This document shows, one piece after another, positions 11,308 through 22,620 of a stretch of DNA of 64,000 bases. The stretch is from Amylostereum areolatum (Eukaryota; Basidiomycota; Agaricomycetes; Russulales; Stereaceae). A program made the position numbers and the translations under genes. Numbering within the stretch: the first letter of the stretch is position 1; each line of letters opens with the position of its first letter. The stretch lies in assembly GCA_012932865.1 (NCBI GenBank), contig SAXG01000057.1, forward strand, positions 124,001 through 188,000, in the 5' to 3' direction. The notes under the pieces are model-generated. The model saw only the letters and a list, made by a program, of their open reading frames with translations. It ran no database searches and had not been told where the DNA came from.

Positions 11308-12749
11308 GGATCTAGCCGTCACGGTTGCACAACAGCGTCAGGAAACGGTAGGAGAGGAAGTCGAAGAAACGCACAGTGAGATATAGAGCTGTTCGCCACT
11401 CCGCCGTCTTGTCCATCGTCGGGATCCACTGCGTCGATCCCTCGCTTCAGCGCGTTCGTGCGCGAACGGGTGTGAGGAGCCATGTGCAGGGGATGTTCTT
11501 CAAGGGGGGGTTTTAGGAGAGTACAGGAGGGTCGGCGTGGTGGTGTTATTGGAGTAAGAGAGGACGACGCTGAATAAACAAGGGAGTGGCAAAAAACAAG
11601 GAGAGACATAATTGTCACAGTTGCGTTGCCACACACGTGAAGGATCCTTGATCCTTATAGGAGGGGTTTCTTGTCATCGAGGTTAAGTGAAGAACGCGGA
11701 GTTGCCGATGAAAGGAGGAAAAGGGAGAGATCCATATCAAGCATAAGGGAGCTCGTCGTGATGTAGGAACCCTGAGTTTGGTCTAGCAATGCCTCTTATT
11801 CCTACAGGTTGTAGTGCAACGAGAATTGACCAGCAAGGTCACGTCAGTCGCCGCTGTTATGATGGCCATGCAGGAATGAAGTATAGCGGAGTGACGGGAG
11901 GGCCTAACAGTAGGGTAAGCCTACGACGAAAAGCTGAAGAAAACGGTACTAGTGTTCCGTGTACCCGGGACGGGTCGCGGCGAATTCCAACCCCTCCAGA
12001 GCCCGAGAAGGGCTGTATACCCTGGAGAACAGATCCAGCTTCAACTATGTATTTGAAGTGCAAATATGAGGTCAATGTCGACGACGGTGCATCGAAATGT
12101 GTACGGGGTTTTGTGAGAATAGAGCCTGTTAGTTCACTTTAGGAAGGTCCCCCTCTAACTAGCGCTAATTTGCTGGATTTGTTGATTTTAGTAAGGGAGG
12201 TTTTTCCTGATGTGTAACCGTCAGTTGCCAGCGTTGCGTCTTGGTGTTCTTGACGATACGATGAAGCAGGCATGGAAGACTGTATTTTTTATAAACCATG
12301 AATACATGCCAACCTAAAAGAGGACCAAGTTCTTCGCTGCACGTAGTAATGTCGGATGCGAGTCGGCGACGGTGGGCGGGCAGCGGCCTCGACCGTTCAC
12401 ACTCTGCGCAGGATTAGAGAAACTGGTAATTACAAGAGATAAACTCACGTAGAACGCGCGCAAAAATAACCAAGGGTATGGAGGCCAGTCTGGCCAGACT
12501 TGCGTAAGTAGCAACTGAATAAGACCAGCCTCGAGTCAGCGACTCATTTTGCGCAACCGTCGTACTCAGGTACCGGGCGGGAGCACGTGATGTTTTCATT
12601 GTCTCACCGTGGGAACCGCGCTGAGCCCGCCAACTCCGAGTTGAAGTAGCGATGTCTTTGTTCCCTCCCACAACATATCATCGATCGCCCCAGTGTGGCT
12701 CATTCATCCGCTCGCCCTCCTCTCTCTTGTGTCTCGACCTTTTTACATC
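11308..12749. other. No gene recognised
   Basis: Divergent spacer between the F-box gene and the first MYND-finger gene. It contains a possible alternative N-terminal exon of the F-box gene (ATG at 11483). An open stretch at 11789-12142 has no recognisable motif. Confidence 0.4.
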
Positions 12750-14041
12750 ATGGCGCTCATACGTTCTTCGGGGGCCAGTGCCAATAACGACACAACATCA
12801 CTTTCCTCTCCCGCCCGGGCTGGTGGATCCGGATTGCACGACGCTGACGTCTTCGAACGCACTCTAAGACTTCTTACCGCAGATAGGTAAGCGATATTTG
12901 CTTTCTCATGTCTTCACTCATTGTTCATCGTGGCCTGTAGTAAAGGGATCTCAAAGCGTGCCAGAGAAAGCTTCAAGTCGAGTCAAACTCCCGTAGACGA
13001 GAACTTGCTCAAGTCCGTGGGCTCCATAACAACATGTTCATGGTGTGGTTTAGAAGCAAAGTTGAGACTTTGTAAGAGGGTGCGTACTTTGCTTGTACAT
13101 CAGCCTATCCGTCTGATCACGTAGTTCTTCGCAGTGCAAGTTTTCATCCTATTGTAGCCCTGAGGTATGTTTTCTGGTGTAGTGTCCTTGACATAACACC
13201 TTACGCCGTGGTATGAAGTGTCAGCGCGCGGATTGGTCAGCTCTTTTTGTCTCTTCTCGCAAGAATCATGATCGAATAGTGTGTACTTTATGCAGGCCGC
13301 AACACAAAAAGGCGTGCTCCTCCTCAGACCCTGTAAACAACATCTTCCAGCTCAAAACATATCATCTCGCCTCGCGAGCGTTTGTCATTCCAAATTTGGT
13401 GCCATTTCTCATGCTGCTCTCCCACTTCAGCCTCGCACTCGGAACCCACCCAGACAACGTCAAAACGCAAACATGTGTCGCCATGTGGGATCTTGTCCCG
13501 GTCATGACGCCACCAGAGTACTACCACAAGAGATCGGCAAAGGAGCGTAAGAACGAGTCGGGAGAGCAGCGATACATGCTCAAGCTTGTCAGCTTCGAAG
13601 CCGTTCCGACCCATACGATCAACAAGTACTACTTGGACTCTCGAGAACGACATCCATCGGAGGACGACGACGGCGCTGAGTACGGGATCGTTGTTGCGCC
13701 CTGCTTGAGCAAGTCGGTGCGCAGTATCGGCCAGGCGGTCGCAAGTGTGTTCTGGACGAACATTCTGGTCCCCAGAAATGTTGATATGTGGTTGTTGAAC
13801 AGCCCATCGATGCGCGCCCTTACTTTGGCCAGGGGAAACAATCATAAGGAGCAGGTTCTAAAGTACGTCCTACCGCCGTGACCTGGATGCGCTTGTTCAT
13901 TGCTTCGATTCCAGAGGGTTGAACGAAGGGATAATACTTGACACGAAGAACAAGTGGCGTTTGCGCACGGCAAGCATTCTTTATCCCGCGTCTTGGGCCA
14001 CTGATCACTTATGGTTTTCTGCAGTTTCTGAAGGAAGATGA
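12750..14041 (+). CDS. MYND-type zinc-finger protein (tandem copy 1)
   Basis: Six exons: 12750-12886, 12941-13079, 13135-13164, 13219-13235, 13296-13862 and 13915-14041; about 338 aa. All introns are GT-AG, and the MYND finger is spread over exons 2-5: CSWCG, LRLCKR, CKFSSYCSPE, CQRADW, PQHKKAC. This matches the MYND pattern of C-x2-C, C-x2-C, C-x3-C, H-x3-C. MYND fingers are usually protein-interaction modules; no SET or other catalytic domain follows. The C-terminal ~190 residues, including TQTCVAMWDLVPVMTPPEYY and SGEQRYMLKLVSFEAVP, are shared with the next gene and form an unidentified conserved domain. The gene lies head-to-tail with its paralogue at 14400-16025. Confidence 0.8.
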
Positions 14042-14399
14042 CTGATGTTTCCCGCTTCTTGCGCGCGTTTTCGGATCGCCGAACACGCACATGGATCAGA
14101 TACCCTGCAACCCTGGCCCGAGTTCAAGTCTACTCATCATTCTGTATTACTTTGGAAGCCCTACCATGCCATTCGCTGCACCTCGATTGCCTTGTATCGG
14201 TAGCACTGTACCTGCTGTATTATGAGTTGCATCAAATCTATTACTTTCGTCCGATGAAGCGATGTTTCGTGACCTTCATATCTATCATCGACCATCTTCC
14301 GCTTTCGTAGTCCTTCGTACTCATAACCCAAGTGGAACTTAAAGATATAAAAGGAATCCCGCCGTGACTTGGGATTGTGCGTTGGAACTCCGACTCACA
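14042..14399. other. Spacer between tandem MYND genes
   Basis: This is the 3' flank of copy 1 and presumed promoter of copy 2. AAAGATATAAAAGG at 14341-14354 is a plausible TATA element about 50 bp before the ATG at 14400. Confidence 0.4.
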
Positions 14400-16025
14400 A
14401 TGACTACCGCAGTCAGTCTTCGAGACTCGCCACGCCGATCGCCCAAGCGTGGCCAACCCATCCGCTCGCTCATCTCACCCTCAAACACCAACTGCCGTGA
14501 AATCCTTGCAATCCTGGAAATTGCAAGTACACCGGCTACGCCGGCCACCACGAGCGCTATGGACACGATCGCGCGCGCGACATCACCTTCCCCTCGCGCG
14601 GGCGGAGTAGACCCGATGCACGACCCCGAAGTATTGAAGCACATTGTAGACCTTTTTACCAGACAAGGGCGAGCACTTACGTCTTCTTTACTCGCTGAGG
14701 TAGGCTAACACCCGCATTGTCATCACGTTCAGTCCTGGGATATCAAAATTTGCCAGAGAAGCCTTCAAGGCTCGACAGAGTGCCGTAGATGAGGATTTGC
14801 TAAGCTCCGTGGGCACGGTCTTGGCTTGTACATGGTGTCGTGCATACTCAAAGATGAGACTTTGTTCCAAGGTGCGTTCTTCGCTGTACGCTATCCTATC
14901 TCTCTGATCACGCGGATACTTGTAGTGCAAATCTTCATCATATTGCAGCCCCGAGGTACGTTTGTTTCTGCAATTTCCTTAACATGTTGCCTTACACCCG
15001 GCGTGCCTTCCAAAGTGCCAACGCGCAGACTGGCCAGTCCTTTCGCCTCTCCTCTATGACACCGTGACCTAAATGATGATTTCCACTCTACACAGGCCGA
15101 AACACAAAAAAATCTGTTCCGCCGTATCACGCTCAAGCAACATCTTTCAGAAGAAGACAGACATCCTCTCCGCGCGGGCGTTCGTGATCCCCAACCTGGC
15201 GCGGTTTTTCATGATTCTATGTCACATCGCCCTCGCTCTCGGTGCCCATCCGGACAACGTGAAAACGCAAACATGCGTCGCCACATGGGACCTTGTTCCT
15301 GTTTTGACGCCGCCGGAGTACTACCACAAAAAGGGGGCCAAGGAGCGGAAGAACGAATCGGGAGAGCAGCGCTATATGCTCAAGCTCGTCAGCTTCGAGG
15401 CCGTTCCGAACCGTACGATCGGCAAGAAGATATTGGAGGCCCGACAACTACATCCATTGGAGGACACGGAGAAGGAAAGTCGTGCAGCGAACGATATCGT
15501 CATTGCGGCATGCTTGAGCAAATCGGCGCGCAGAGACGGGAAAAAAGCCGAGAATGTGTTCTGGACGAACGTTCCAGTCCTGAAAAACATAGAATCGGGA
15601 CTCATGAATACCCCGCCGATGGAAGTCCTTCGTTTGCTTAGGGGAAACGATGTCAAGGAACAGATTATGAAGTGCGTACCGTCGTCGTAAACTCGTAAAG
15701 CCTGTTCACGGTGACCTTCCTTTTCAGAGCGCTGAATGAAGGAATTATCCTCGACACGAAGAACGACTGGCGTTTGCGCACGGCAAGCCTTCCTTATTTC
15801 ATCCGTTCGATTATCGTGCGCTCATCGTATAGGACAGTATCTGAAAGGAAGACGACTGATGCTGCCCCCCGCGCTCGCTGGCACTTGCATCGTGTTCGTT
15901 CATGCTTCTCGGGAGGCACATGTATCGAGTACTACCCATACCTTCCCCAAGTCCAAATCTTCCCATTACCGTGTATTACCTTCGAAGGTTTTTTGTACCA
16001 GTGCATCATCTCTCTAGCGTCCTGA
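14400..16025 (+). CDS. MYND-type zinc-finger protein (tandem copy 2, two GC donors)
   Basis: Paralogue of the preceding gene with matching architecture. Predicted exons are 14400-14668, 14733-14871, 14926-14955, 15016-15032, 15096-15671 and 15728-16025; about 442 aa. Exons 2, 3 and 4 have the same lengths (139, 30, 17 nt) as in copy 1. The finger reads CTWCRAYSKMRLCSK, CKSSSYCSPE, CQRADW, PKHKKIC. At the ends of exons 1 and 4, where copy 1 has GT donors, this copy has GC (14669-14670, 15033-15034). Frame and homology require splicing there, so either these are GC-AG introns or splicing is damaged. The N-terminus is longer than in copy 1 and the C-terminal extension beyond TVSE differs. Function unknown. 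Confidence 0.7.
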
Positions 16026-16179
16026 TATTCCTTTCTTCCTGTATTGGTAGTCACCGTGTATCGTAATTGGAATCCTTCCTCTCGTCAGATGAAAATTCGA
16101 ATGGTTCTTCGCTCAGGATTTCTACGGAGGACTCGCAATGAAATCACAGAACCATGTCATATTACAGAGCCATCCCCAC

Positions 16180-18027
16180 TCAATACACGAGTCGATCCGC
16201 CTCGAGTAAGATCATATCATCCTCCGGAGAGACTCCGCCCGCCCTCTCAATCCAAAGCCCCACAACCGATTTTCCAAGCTCGAAAACAAGCTCTATATCG
16301 TTCCTGTTTCTCAGCGCTGCACGGATCTTGTCCATATCTGGTTGCGTATACGGCCTTTCTGCTTCCGAGGTGGCTACGGAGAACGTAAGTCGATGAAGGG
16401 CGGGAAGCAGGCATGTTTCATTGGTCCCAACACGAGCGCTGCTTCCATGAATATGGTCTTGAACGCATAAGTCCACAGTGTGTGGCGGTCGAGATAGCAC
16501 ACGAACCAGCTCGTCGGCATGGATGTGTGGAATGACGAGGTGCTGCATTTCATGTGCGTTCGCGAAAAACGTGGACCACGGTATCTGATCGGATTCATCC
16601 AACTCGATCCATGGGCACACGTTTTCGCAAAAGTAGAGTTCGTGTACCGTCGAGAGGTCGACCATGGGTAGCATGCAGGGCCAGTGATATTTCAGCCCAG
16701 CATCGATCCTGAGAGAACGGCGTGCGAGGGCATCATTGTCTTCAGGACGGGTCTCGAATTGGAACGCGCTTTCATCTAAACATGCGCGACGTAGGGGATG
16801 GGATTTAGAGAAGCACCCGTGCCTTTGCGCGAGCTCGATTAAGTTTCCCGGTTCGGGGGAGTAAGGTGATCGCATGCGGATATCGACGGCAGCGTGCAAC
16901 GGGACGGTCGTCTGGAGCGTGATAGGACAGGAAGCATCACTGTTGAGATGAACTTGAAAACGCCTGACGGAAGATGGGAGGGTGAGAGGCCCCAGGTTCT
17001 TGAGAAGAGCAGCGGGGTAACGTTGCCGCGAATCACTGAATGCGAGGTGCGCGGCGACTCGAGGAACCGGGTCGCTCAGTGCGAAGAACTGGAGTCGCTG
17101 GGTTTGAGCGAGGATGCGGTTGATATCTTGTATTGTGTCCCCGTCCATTTCGATCCAAAGTTCGAGTTCGAGGTGGGCGAGGTTGCCGTAGATGGGGAGG
17201 GAATGGAGGGGTATGGTTCCACGGACGCACAGCTTCGAAAGGTGGGGTGCTTGGAACTTTGATCCAACGGGAATGGATTCTTCGCGCAAAGAGGACCATT
17301 CGACGACGAGGGACAGGAGAGACTCCATGTTGCCGAGATTCATGAAAGGCTCCTCTGCCCAGTAGTCACTCACAATTTCCTCGTCGTGGGGGTTCTCTGC
17401 TATAGAGAGAGTGCGCACGCGCGAAGCGTGAATGGGATCTTTCATCGCCCTCTTGAAAAACCCCATGTCATCATCGCCGTAGCAGATGACGACACTGATG
17501 TCGATTTTCGCCGATTTCGATCGAGAAATGGACTCTGAGGCCCATTGTGGTGGCATACATTGCGGGAAAAGTCCAATCTTGAGTACCGTCCAAAGGCTTG
17601 CATCCCCGAGTCCAATCTATAAGAAGAAGAACGTAAGGATAGCATCGAAAAGGCGCCGTCAAATAAGCACGACGCTCACCTCTCGGAAGTATCGACAAGT
17701 GTGCAGGATGTTCACCCAAGCTAACTTGTTCACAGTGGTGTCGCGCGGCGGGTCTACTAGCTCCGACTCGTAGCTGGAATATCCGTAGGCTTTGTAGTTG
17801 CGGAGGTCTAGATTGAGTGGACACATAATTGCCAGATTGTGCAGGATCTTGGAAAGGATTTCCGGAGGTAGTTTGTGGGAGGGCGTGACTTGGTTGCGTC
17901 GTGTTCTGGCCACATGAAGGGCACGAGACAACGTCGCTATTTCTTCGTCAAGCATCGCAGAAACATCGAGCTCTTTTTTTACGTCTGTGCAGCGTACAGA
18001 GTCCCCGTCAACCCTTCTCCGCTTCAC
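16180..18027 (-). CDS. F-box protein, agaricomycete type
   Basis: Main exons are 17680 upwards and 17616-16180, joined by a 63-nt GT-AG intron with frame kept. The first exon carries a helix starting MLDEEIATLSRALHVARTRR, then HKLPPEILSKILHNLA and LAWVNILHTCRYFRE, and runs into IGLGDASLWTVLKIG. This is the classic agaricomycete F-box plus linker (LPPEIL...W..V.H.CRYFR). The ~460-residue C-terminal part has spaced Leu-rich segments (SKLCVRGTIP, LAHLELELWIE), suggesting an LRR-like substrate domain. The 5' end is uncertain: the first in-frame ATG is 17955, but the frame stays open to a CTCTCAG acceptor-like site near 18041, so an upstream exon is likely. It is paralogous to the F-box gene at 26546-28281, with shared ends such as EDDMILLEADRL and EDDMVIIGEDRL. 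Confidence 0.75.
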
Positions 18028-18792
18028 GTGTGAGCCGAGCTCGCTGAGAGAATGTCAAAATAGTTAAAAACAGTTACAATGTATCACACACCATAATGAC
18101 GTTAGGTTGCTCGACATACTGTCGCGCGACTGAAATCTCTATCTGCGGAAACGATGACAATGAGGGCTCTCCCAGTGGGGAGGATGGGCGCGGAAGACGT
18201 AGAGGGCGTGGAAGACGTAGAGAGCACGAAAGAAGGAAGAGAGGGGACAGCGCACACGAGCATGGGGGAACGTTCTTATACAAATTCTTTCCATGCAGGC
18301 CCCAGTGACTCGTGAGCCGTCCTATTGTGTTCCAAAATGCTTAGTAGGACAATGCCTGATGCGCCTCGCCAGTGCCCCTCGGCAACGACAGTGCCTCGCG
18401 ATTGAGTGCGATGGCAACTTGCGAGGCCGTCTTGAAAAAATGTGAAATAGAGGTTGACCCGTCTCGTTCAAGCGATGCAGAGGAGCCTCTCGCCTCGGCG
18501 AAGTGAGCTGCTGGTGGTAGGTGTCAGGCCGCAGCAAAGGGACACGGCTGATTATGTTATTGAAGGGGCTGCTGACCAATATGGTGCAAAGGGGTGGTAG
18601 TCGATGTGCTGGATTGTTATAGCATCCTTGTCTTCATCCCTGTCCTTCGATATGACCTTGATCTTATCCAGATCCCGTAGGAAAGGGAGAAATCTGATTT
18701 GGCCTCCAGCAACCACTGGATATCGAATAGCTATCGAATGTTGATGTTACATACACCCCCTCCAAGGCGAACAGCAACCCCGTCGCATAAGC
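18028..18792. other. No gene recognised
   Basis: Spacer between two F-box genes on the minus strand. It may contain the first exon of the gene at 16180-18027; no ATG exon could be supported. Confidence 0.35.
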
Positions 18793-20398
18793 CTACCCGT
18801 CCATGTCATACCATGACTCCACCCAAGGACGTACCCTGTCCTCGCTCACCTCCTCTACAACGAAAGGGCATCCCAGCTCCCGCCTCACTCCCCTAGCACG
18901 CTCGATACTCTCCCAGTCCAATCGCATATCCCAGTCCTCCTCGCCCTCCTCGCCCTCCGCCGTCGCTCCATGCAGAATCGTGACTTTTTCCAGCCCTCGC
19001 GCAAGCACGGAATACTCGCCTTGTACCATCCGCAGGGTCCACGCTAACGTCGTCACGACGTCCATCGCGCACACCGCCGGAACGGCGATATGCACGAGCG
19101 CAGGCGCCCTGCTCAAGATGACGCCCCATGTGCCTTTGGTGAGGTCCGTATCACGCTCGCCGCAACGCAAGGGTGCGAGGCAGAGCTCGCGCACGGCGTG
19201 AAGGCTGACCGCGAGGATTCGCCGGGGCCTCTCCGTGGACGCCTCCCCAAAGCCGATCTGGCGTCGCTCGCGGCACCCATCGCGTGAAGTTGCCTCGAGC
19301 ACGGTCGTGCCGTCGTCGAGCAGAAGGCGCGATGGGCCGGTGAACATGTTCTTCTTCAGGAGCGTGTGCAGCTTGGACGGTTCGGTCGCGGTGTGCGGCG
19401 GGTAGATCCACACGGATGCGGACGCGGGGACGACGATGCGGTCGACGAAGTCGCATAGGGCCGGGGTTTCGTAGCTGAGCTCGAAGTCCCTGACGGAGTC
19501 CGGCAGGATGAATGGTCCTGGACCAACGTCGATTATTCCCGGGAACCGCTGCTCGAGCTTGAACCGGCGAAGCTGGGGGGTCCCGCGGAGGACGGCCTCG
19601 AGGGGATGTCGCAGGTTGGGGGTGGGGACGTGGATGACGGTCACGGAGAGAGAGGTAAGGCGGGCGAGGAAGGGGAAGGCGGGAGACGGCATGATGCCTG
19701 TGATGCCTAGGTGTTCAAGGCTAGGGGAGGAGAAGGCGGCGGACATCCGCAGCGGGTCGTCGCGGTTGCTATTCCAGTGGATGTCCAAGGAGCGCAGAGA
19801 GGGTAAGGGCCTAAGGGCCTGCACGACATAGGCCATCTCGAGCAAGGTGCCAGCATCCTCTTCGAGAGAGATGGACTGGATGCGATGACTGTGGCCTTGG
19901 AGGACTGTCAATAGGGTACCAAGGACGGAGGTCCTATCCCTGCGACCAAATACGACAGAAAGGTGTAAGGGTGCCACCTTGGAACGCTGGATGAATTTGA
20001 TGGCCCAGGTTGTGCTGGGAGGAACGGTGGACGGCACACCCAACTTGATATGCGTCCACAGGCTCGTTTCAGCCACCGCGACCTATAGCACCGTCATTGA
20101 GAGGTCGCTCCCCAAGGACAACGACCCAACGCAGCCGAAAACACACCTGTCTAAAATACCGGCAAACGTACGTGACATTGAGCCAGCCCAGCTTCCAGTG
20201 CTCCGGTCGATCCGCAGCACCATCCTCTCCGTATGCGAGGCGTTCAGTGGGCAAGTAGGCCGGCCATTCGTCTTGAAGATGAGCGAACACCTTGGCCAGA
20301 GTTTCGGGTGGCAGACGATCTGTGAGAGGGATGGTTGCGTTTTTCTGGTGCTTGGCGTAGTGCAGACATTGGAAAACTTCCTTCATCTCGTCGTCCAT
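18793..20398 (-). CDS. F-box protein, agaricomycete type
   Basis: Two exons, 20398-20147 and 20082-18793, flank a 64-nt GT-AG intron in phase 0; about 513 aa from the ATG at 20398. The F-box reads TDRLPPETLAKVFAHLQDEW, then LGWLNVTYVCRYFRQVAVAE and SLWTHIKLG, the standard arrangement of basidiomycete F-box proteins. The remainder consists of Leu-rich segments (PLPSLRSLDIHWN, PSLEHLGITG, FPFLARLTSLSV) consistent with degenerate LRRs. A role in SCF-type ubiquitin ligases is inferred from the family. It shares the gene plan of the neighbour at 16180-18027 (short F-box exon, one intron, long C-terminal exon) but is more diverged from it than that gene is from the one at 26546-28281. Confidence 0.8.
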
Positions 20399-20774
20399 GC
20401 GTGTGACCGAGGCTAACCCGTGGTCGCTGTAGGAGATGCATCCCCTAATTTATAGGTGAGTCGAGCGCACAAAGTCCCAAGAACAAACGAGCTCACGTAT
20501 CCAATGCCGGTTTGGACTCCATGTCTTTTGAGGATCCTTGTTGCGAGTGCGCGAACTGAAAGGTTAGTAGATGCTTTATACACCCCCATTGTCCCTGAAA
20601 TGCGGCCTCCCATTGATGCTTCGCGCGCCGCACACAGTCTTCGCAGTACCTAGTTCCGCCTTGGCCTCAAGTCGGGGCCGTCGTGTTGCACGATACCAAA
20701 AGATCTGATAAGAGTCCAAAGCGACAACATGGGATACATGCTACGACGGTGGCGCTCCCTTTCACGCCACTTCC
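20399..20774. other. Short spacer, no gene
   Basis: Lies between the F-box gene start and the cytochrome c 3' end. Nothing recognised. Confidence 0.4.
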
Positions 20775-21342
20775 TTACGCGCCCTATGTTTTGCGTCCTT
20801 ATCAGTACATGAAAGCATGACAGTCAACCAGAGAAGACGCACCGCCTGCTTCATATACGCGATCAGGTCATTCCTGTCCTGCGCCTTCTTCACACCTCCG
20901 AATGGCATGGACGTCCCGGGAATATACTACCCATACCACACCTGTGAGCATATGCGCTCATTGCCACAAAGAGAACGTACCTTCTTCGGCGCCTCAAGGT
21001 AGGCAAAGAACGTCCGCTCGTCCCAGGTGATCGCGTCTGTCCTGTTCGCTGGCGTGAACTTGAATCCGGGGAGCGTACCCGCTTTCCTGCCAAGCATCCT
21101 GGATCAAGGAGAGAGAAGGTTAGAGAGAATCAGAATGACTGGGAGGGTAGAGACAAAACGCACCCGCGGAGGTTGGGCCCAAACATGTGGGGCGCGCCCT
21201 CTTCCAAGGTGTGACAGTGTGTGCACATCGCCTTGAACAGCGCCGCGCCTTTCTTAGCGTCTCCTGAAAGAGCCACCGCGTAAGCTGCTGTTGAAGAGAT
21301 ACCATGAGGGCATGCAGGCGACGCACCTGGTCCGTAAGACAT
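20775..21342 (-). CDS. Cytochrome c, divergent isoform
   Basis: Electron carrier of the mitochondrial intermembrane space between complexes III and IV. Five exons, 21342-21327, 21263-21164, 21098-20981, 20926-20843 and 20783-20775, give 108 aa. The haem-binding site is intact ([11 protein letters not shown]), as are GPNLRG, the TWDE helix, PKKYIPGT and the axial Met (SMPFGG). Exon lengths 16/100/118/84/9 are identical to the gene at 22031-22620, so this is a tandem duplicate. It has drifted at normally conserved positions: NVNKG is NRTDA, KMAF is SMPF, and the haem-site neighbours differ. A condition-specific isoform, as with yeast CYC7 beside CYC1, is possible but not shown by the sequence. 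Confidence 0.9.
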
Positions 21343-22030
21343 CTCGTTCTTGCTTCGACGGGGGATAGATTGGACTTGTTATGTGAGTGACTGACTGATA
21401 CGCCTGTGGTGTGGTGTTACGAGCTGTCTCCATAGCCCTTTGAGAAGTATATATCCCATCCCAGGAGTGGCCAGGCCTTTCCCGGCGGATGACACTGGTG
21501 AGAGCAACGCATGGTCGAGAGGAGAACGAGACCGCGCGCGCGCCGGGTCCAGGTCGTTTTCAAGCGCGCCGAAAATGATGTCCGCCTTGCCTTGATTCGT
21601 AAACTCTCCTAAGTAGTAGGATGCGGCGTTGCGGGGAAATGAGGAAGGCTGGGGTCGTTGGGGTTTAATTTTGTCAAGGATTCGGTCGGAGTCGTTGGCC
21701 AACACAACACCATCATCACACGTGATGCTTTCCTCCCGCAGACCTGGAAACTCTGGGCGACCGAGCCCTACATCTTAGCAGCAAAGGTAGTCTACAACAC
21801 CACACCTTACGCAGTGTCACCACTAACATTCACATCATCCAACCGACGTAACTCCAAAAGAATTAATATTGCAGCTGAGCTGGGGATGTATGTCAAAGGT
21901 CCAATAACGCGCGAACCGAACGACGGCGGGTGGGTCGTCTACATATACTATGGCCCAAGGAATGTATATCGTAGTGGTGTGTCGACCGGAGAATAATATA
22001 GGGTAGAACGTCTATGGGGGGAAACGACGT
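21343..22030. other. Spacer between tandem cytochrome c genes
   Basis: It holds the promoter of the divergent isoform and the 3' flank of the canonical one. An open stretch at 21658-21996 has no recognisable domain. Confidence 0.4.
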
Positions 22031-22620
22031 CTAGGCGGTCTGCAAATGATGGGGCAGTCAGTCGAATGGTCGTCGTGGATGACGACAAGAACGTACCGCC
22101 TCCTTCATGTACGTGATGAGGTCGTTGCGGTCCTTGTCCTTCTTCAGGCCCGCGAACGCCATCTTCGTGCCAGGGATGTACTACAAACGCGAACGCGCAA
22201 AGAAAGACACCGCAGCGTCAGACCCGACGTCATCTCCGAGCCGCGGACGATTGGACGCACCTTTTTGGGGTTCTCAAGGTACTCGAAGAGCGTGGTTTCG
22301 TCCCAGGTGATACCTTTGTTGACGTTGGCGGCGGTGTAGGAGAAACCGTCTGCCTGACCGGTCTTGCGACCGAACACACTAAGACGTACGGCGCCACGTC
22401 AACATACTGGGATCAGGAGGAAAGCAAGGGGAACAGACGCACCCGTGAAGGTTGGGGCCGACCTTGTGGGGTCCTCCAGCCTCGAGAGTGTGGCATTGCG
22501 CACAGCGGGTCTTGAAAAGACCAGCACCCTTGCCAGCGTCACCTACGCACAGCACACGAACGTCAGCTCTCGTCCATCCCGAACGCGTACACGACGCGAC
22601 GTACCAGCGGAGAAAGGCAT
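22031..22620 (-). CDS. CYC1: Cytochrome c, canonical isoform
   Basis: Mitochondrial intermembrane electron carrier. Five exons, 22620-22605, 22542-22443, 22378-22261, 22180-22097 and 22039-22031, all with GT-AG introns and continuous frame, give 108 aa, the expected length. The sequence shows [20 protein letters not shown] (haem attachment C-x2-CH), [19 protein letters not shown], the [10 protein letters not shown] segment, [13 protein letters not shown] with the axial Met and [13 protein letters not shown] at the C-terminus. There is no cleavable presequence, as usual for cytochrome c. The last exon is just nine bases (two codons and the stop), and the first encodes MPFSA plus one base. The orthologue symbol is by family; the local gene name is unknown. 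Confidence 0.95.
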
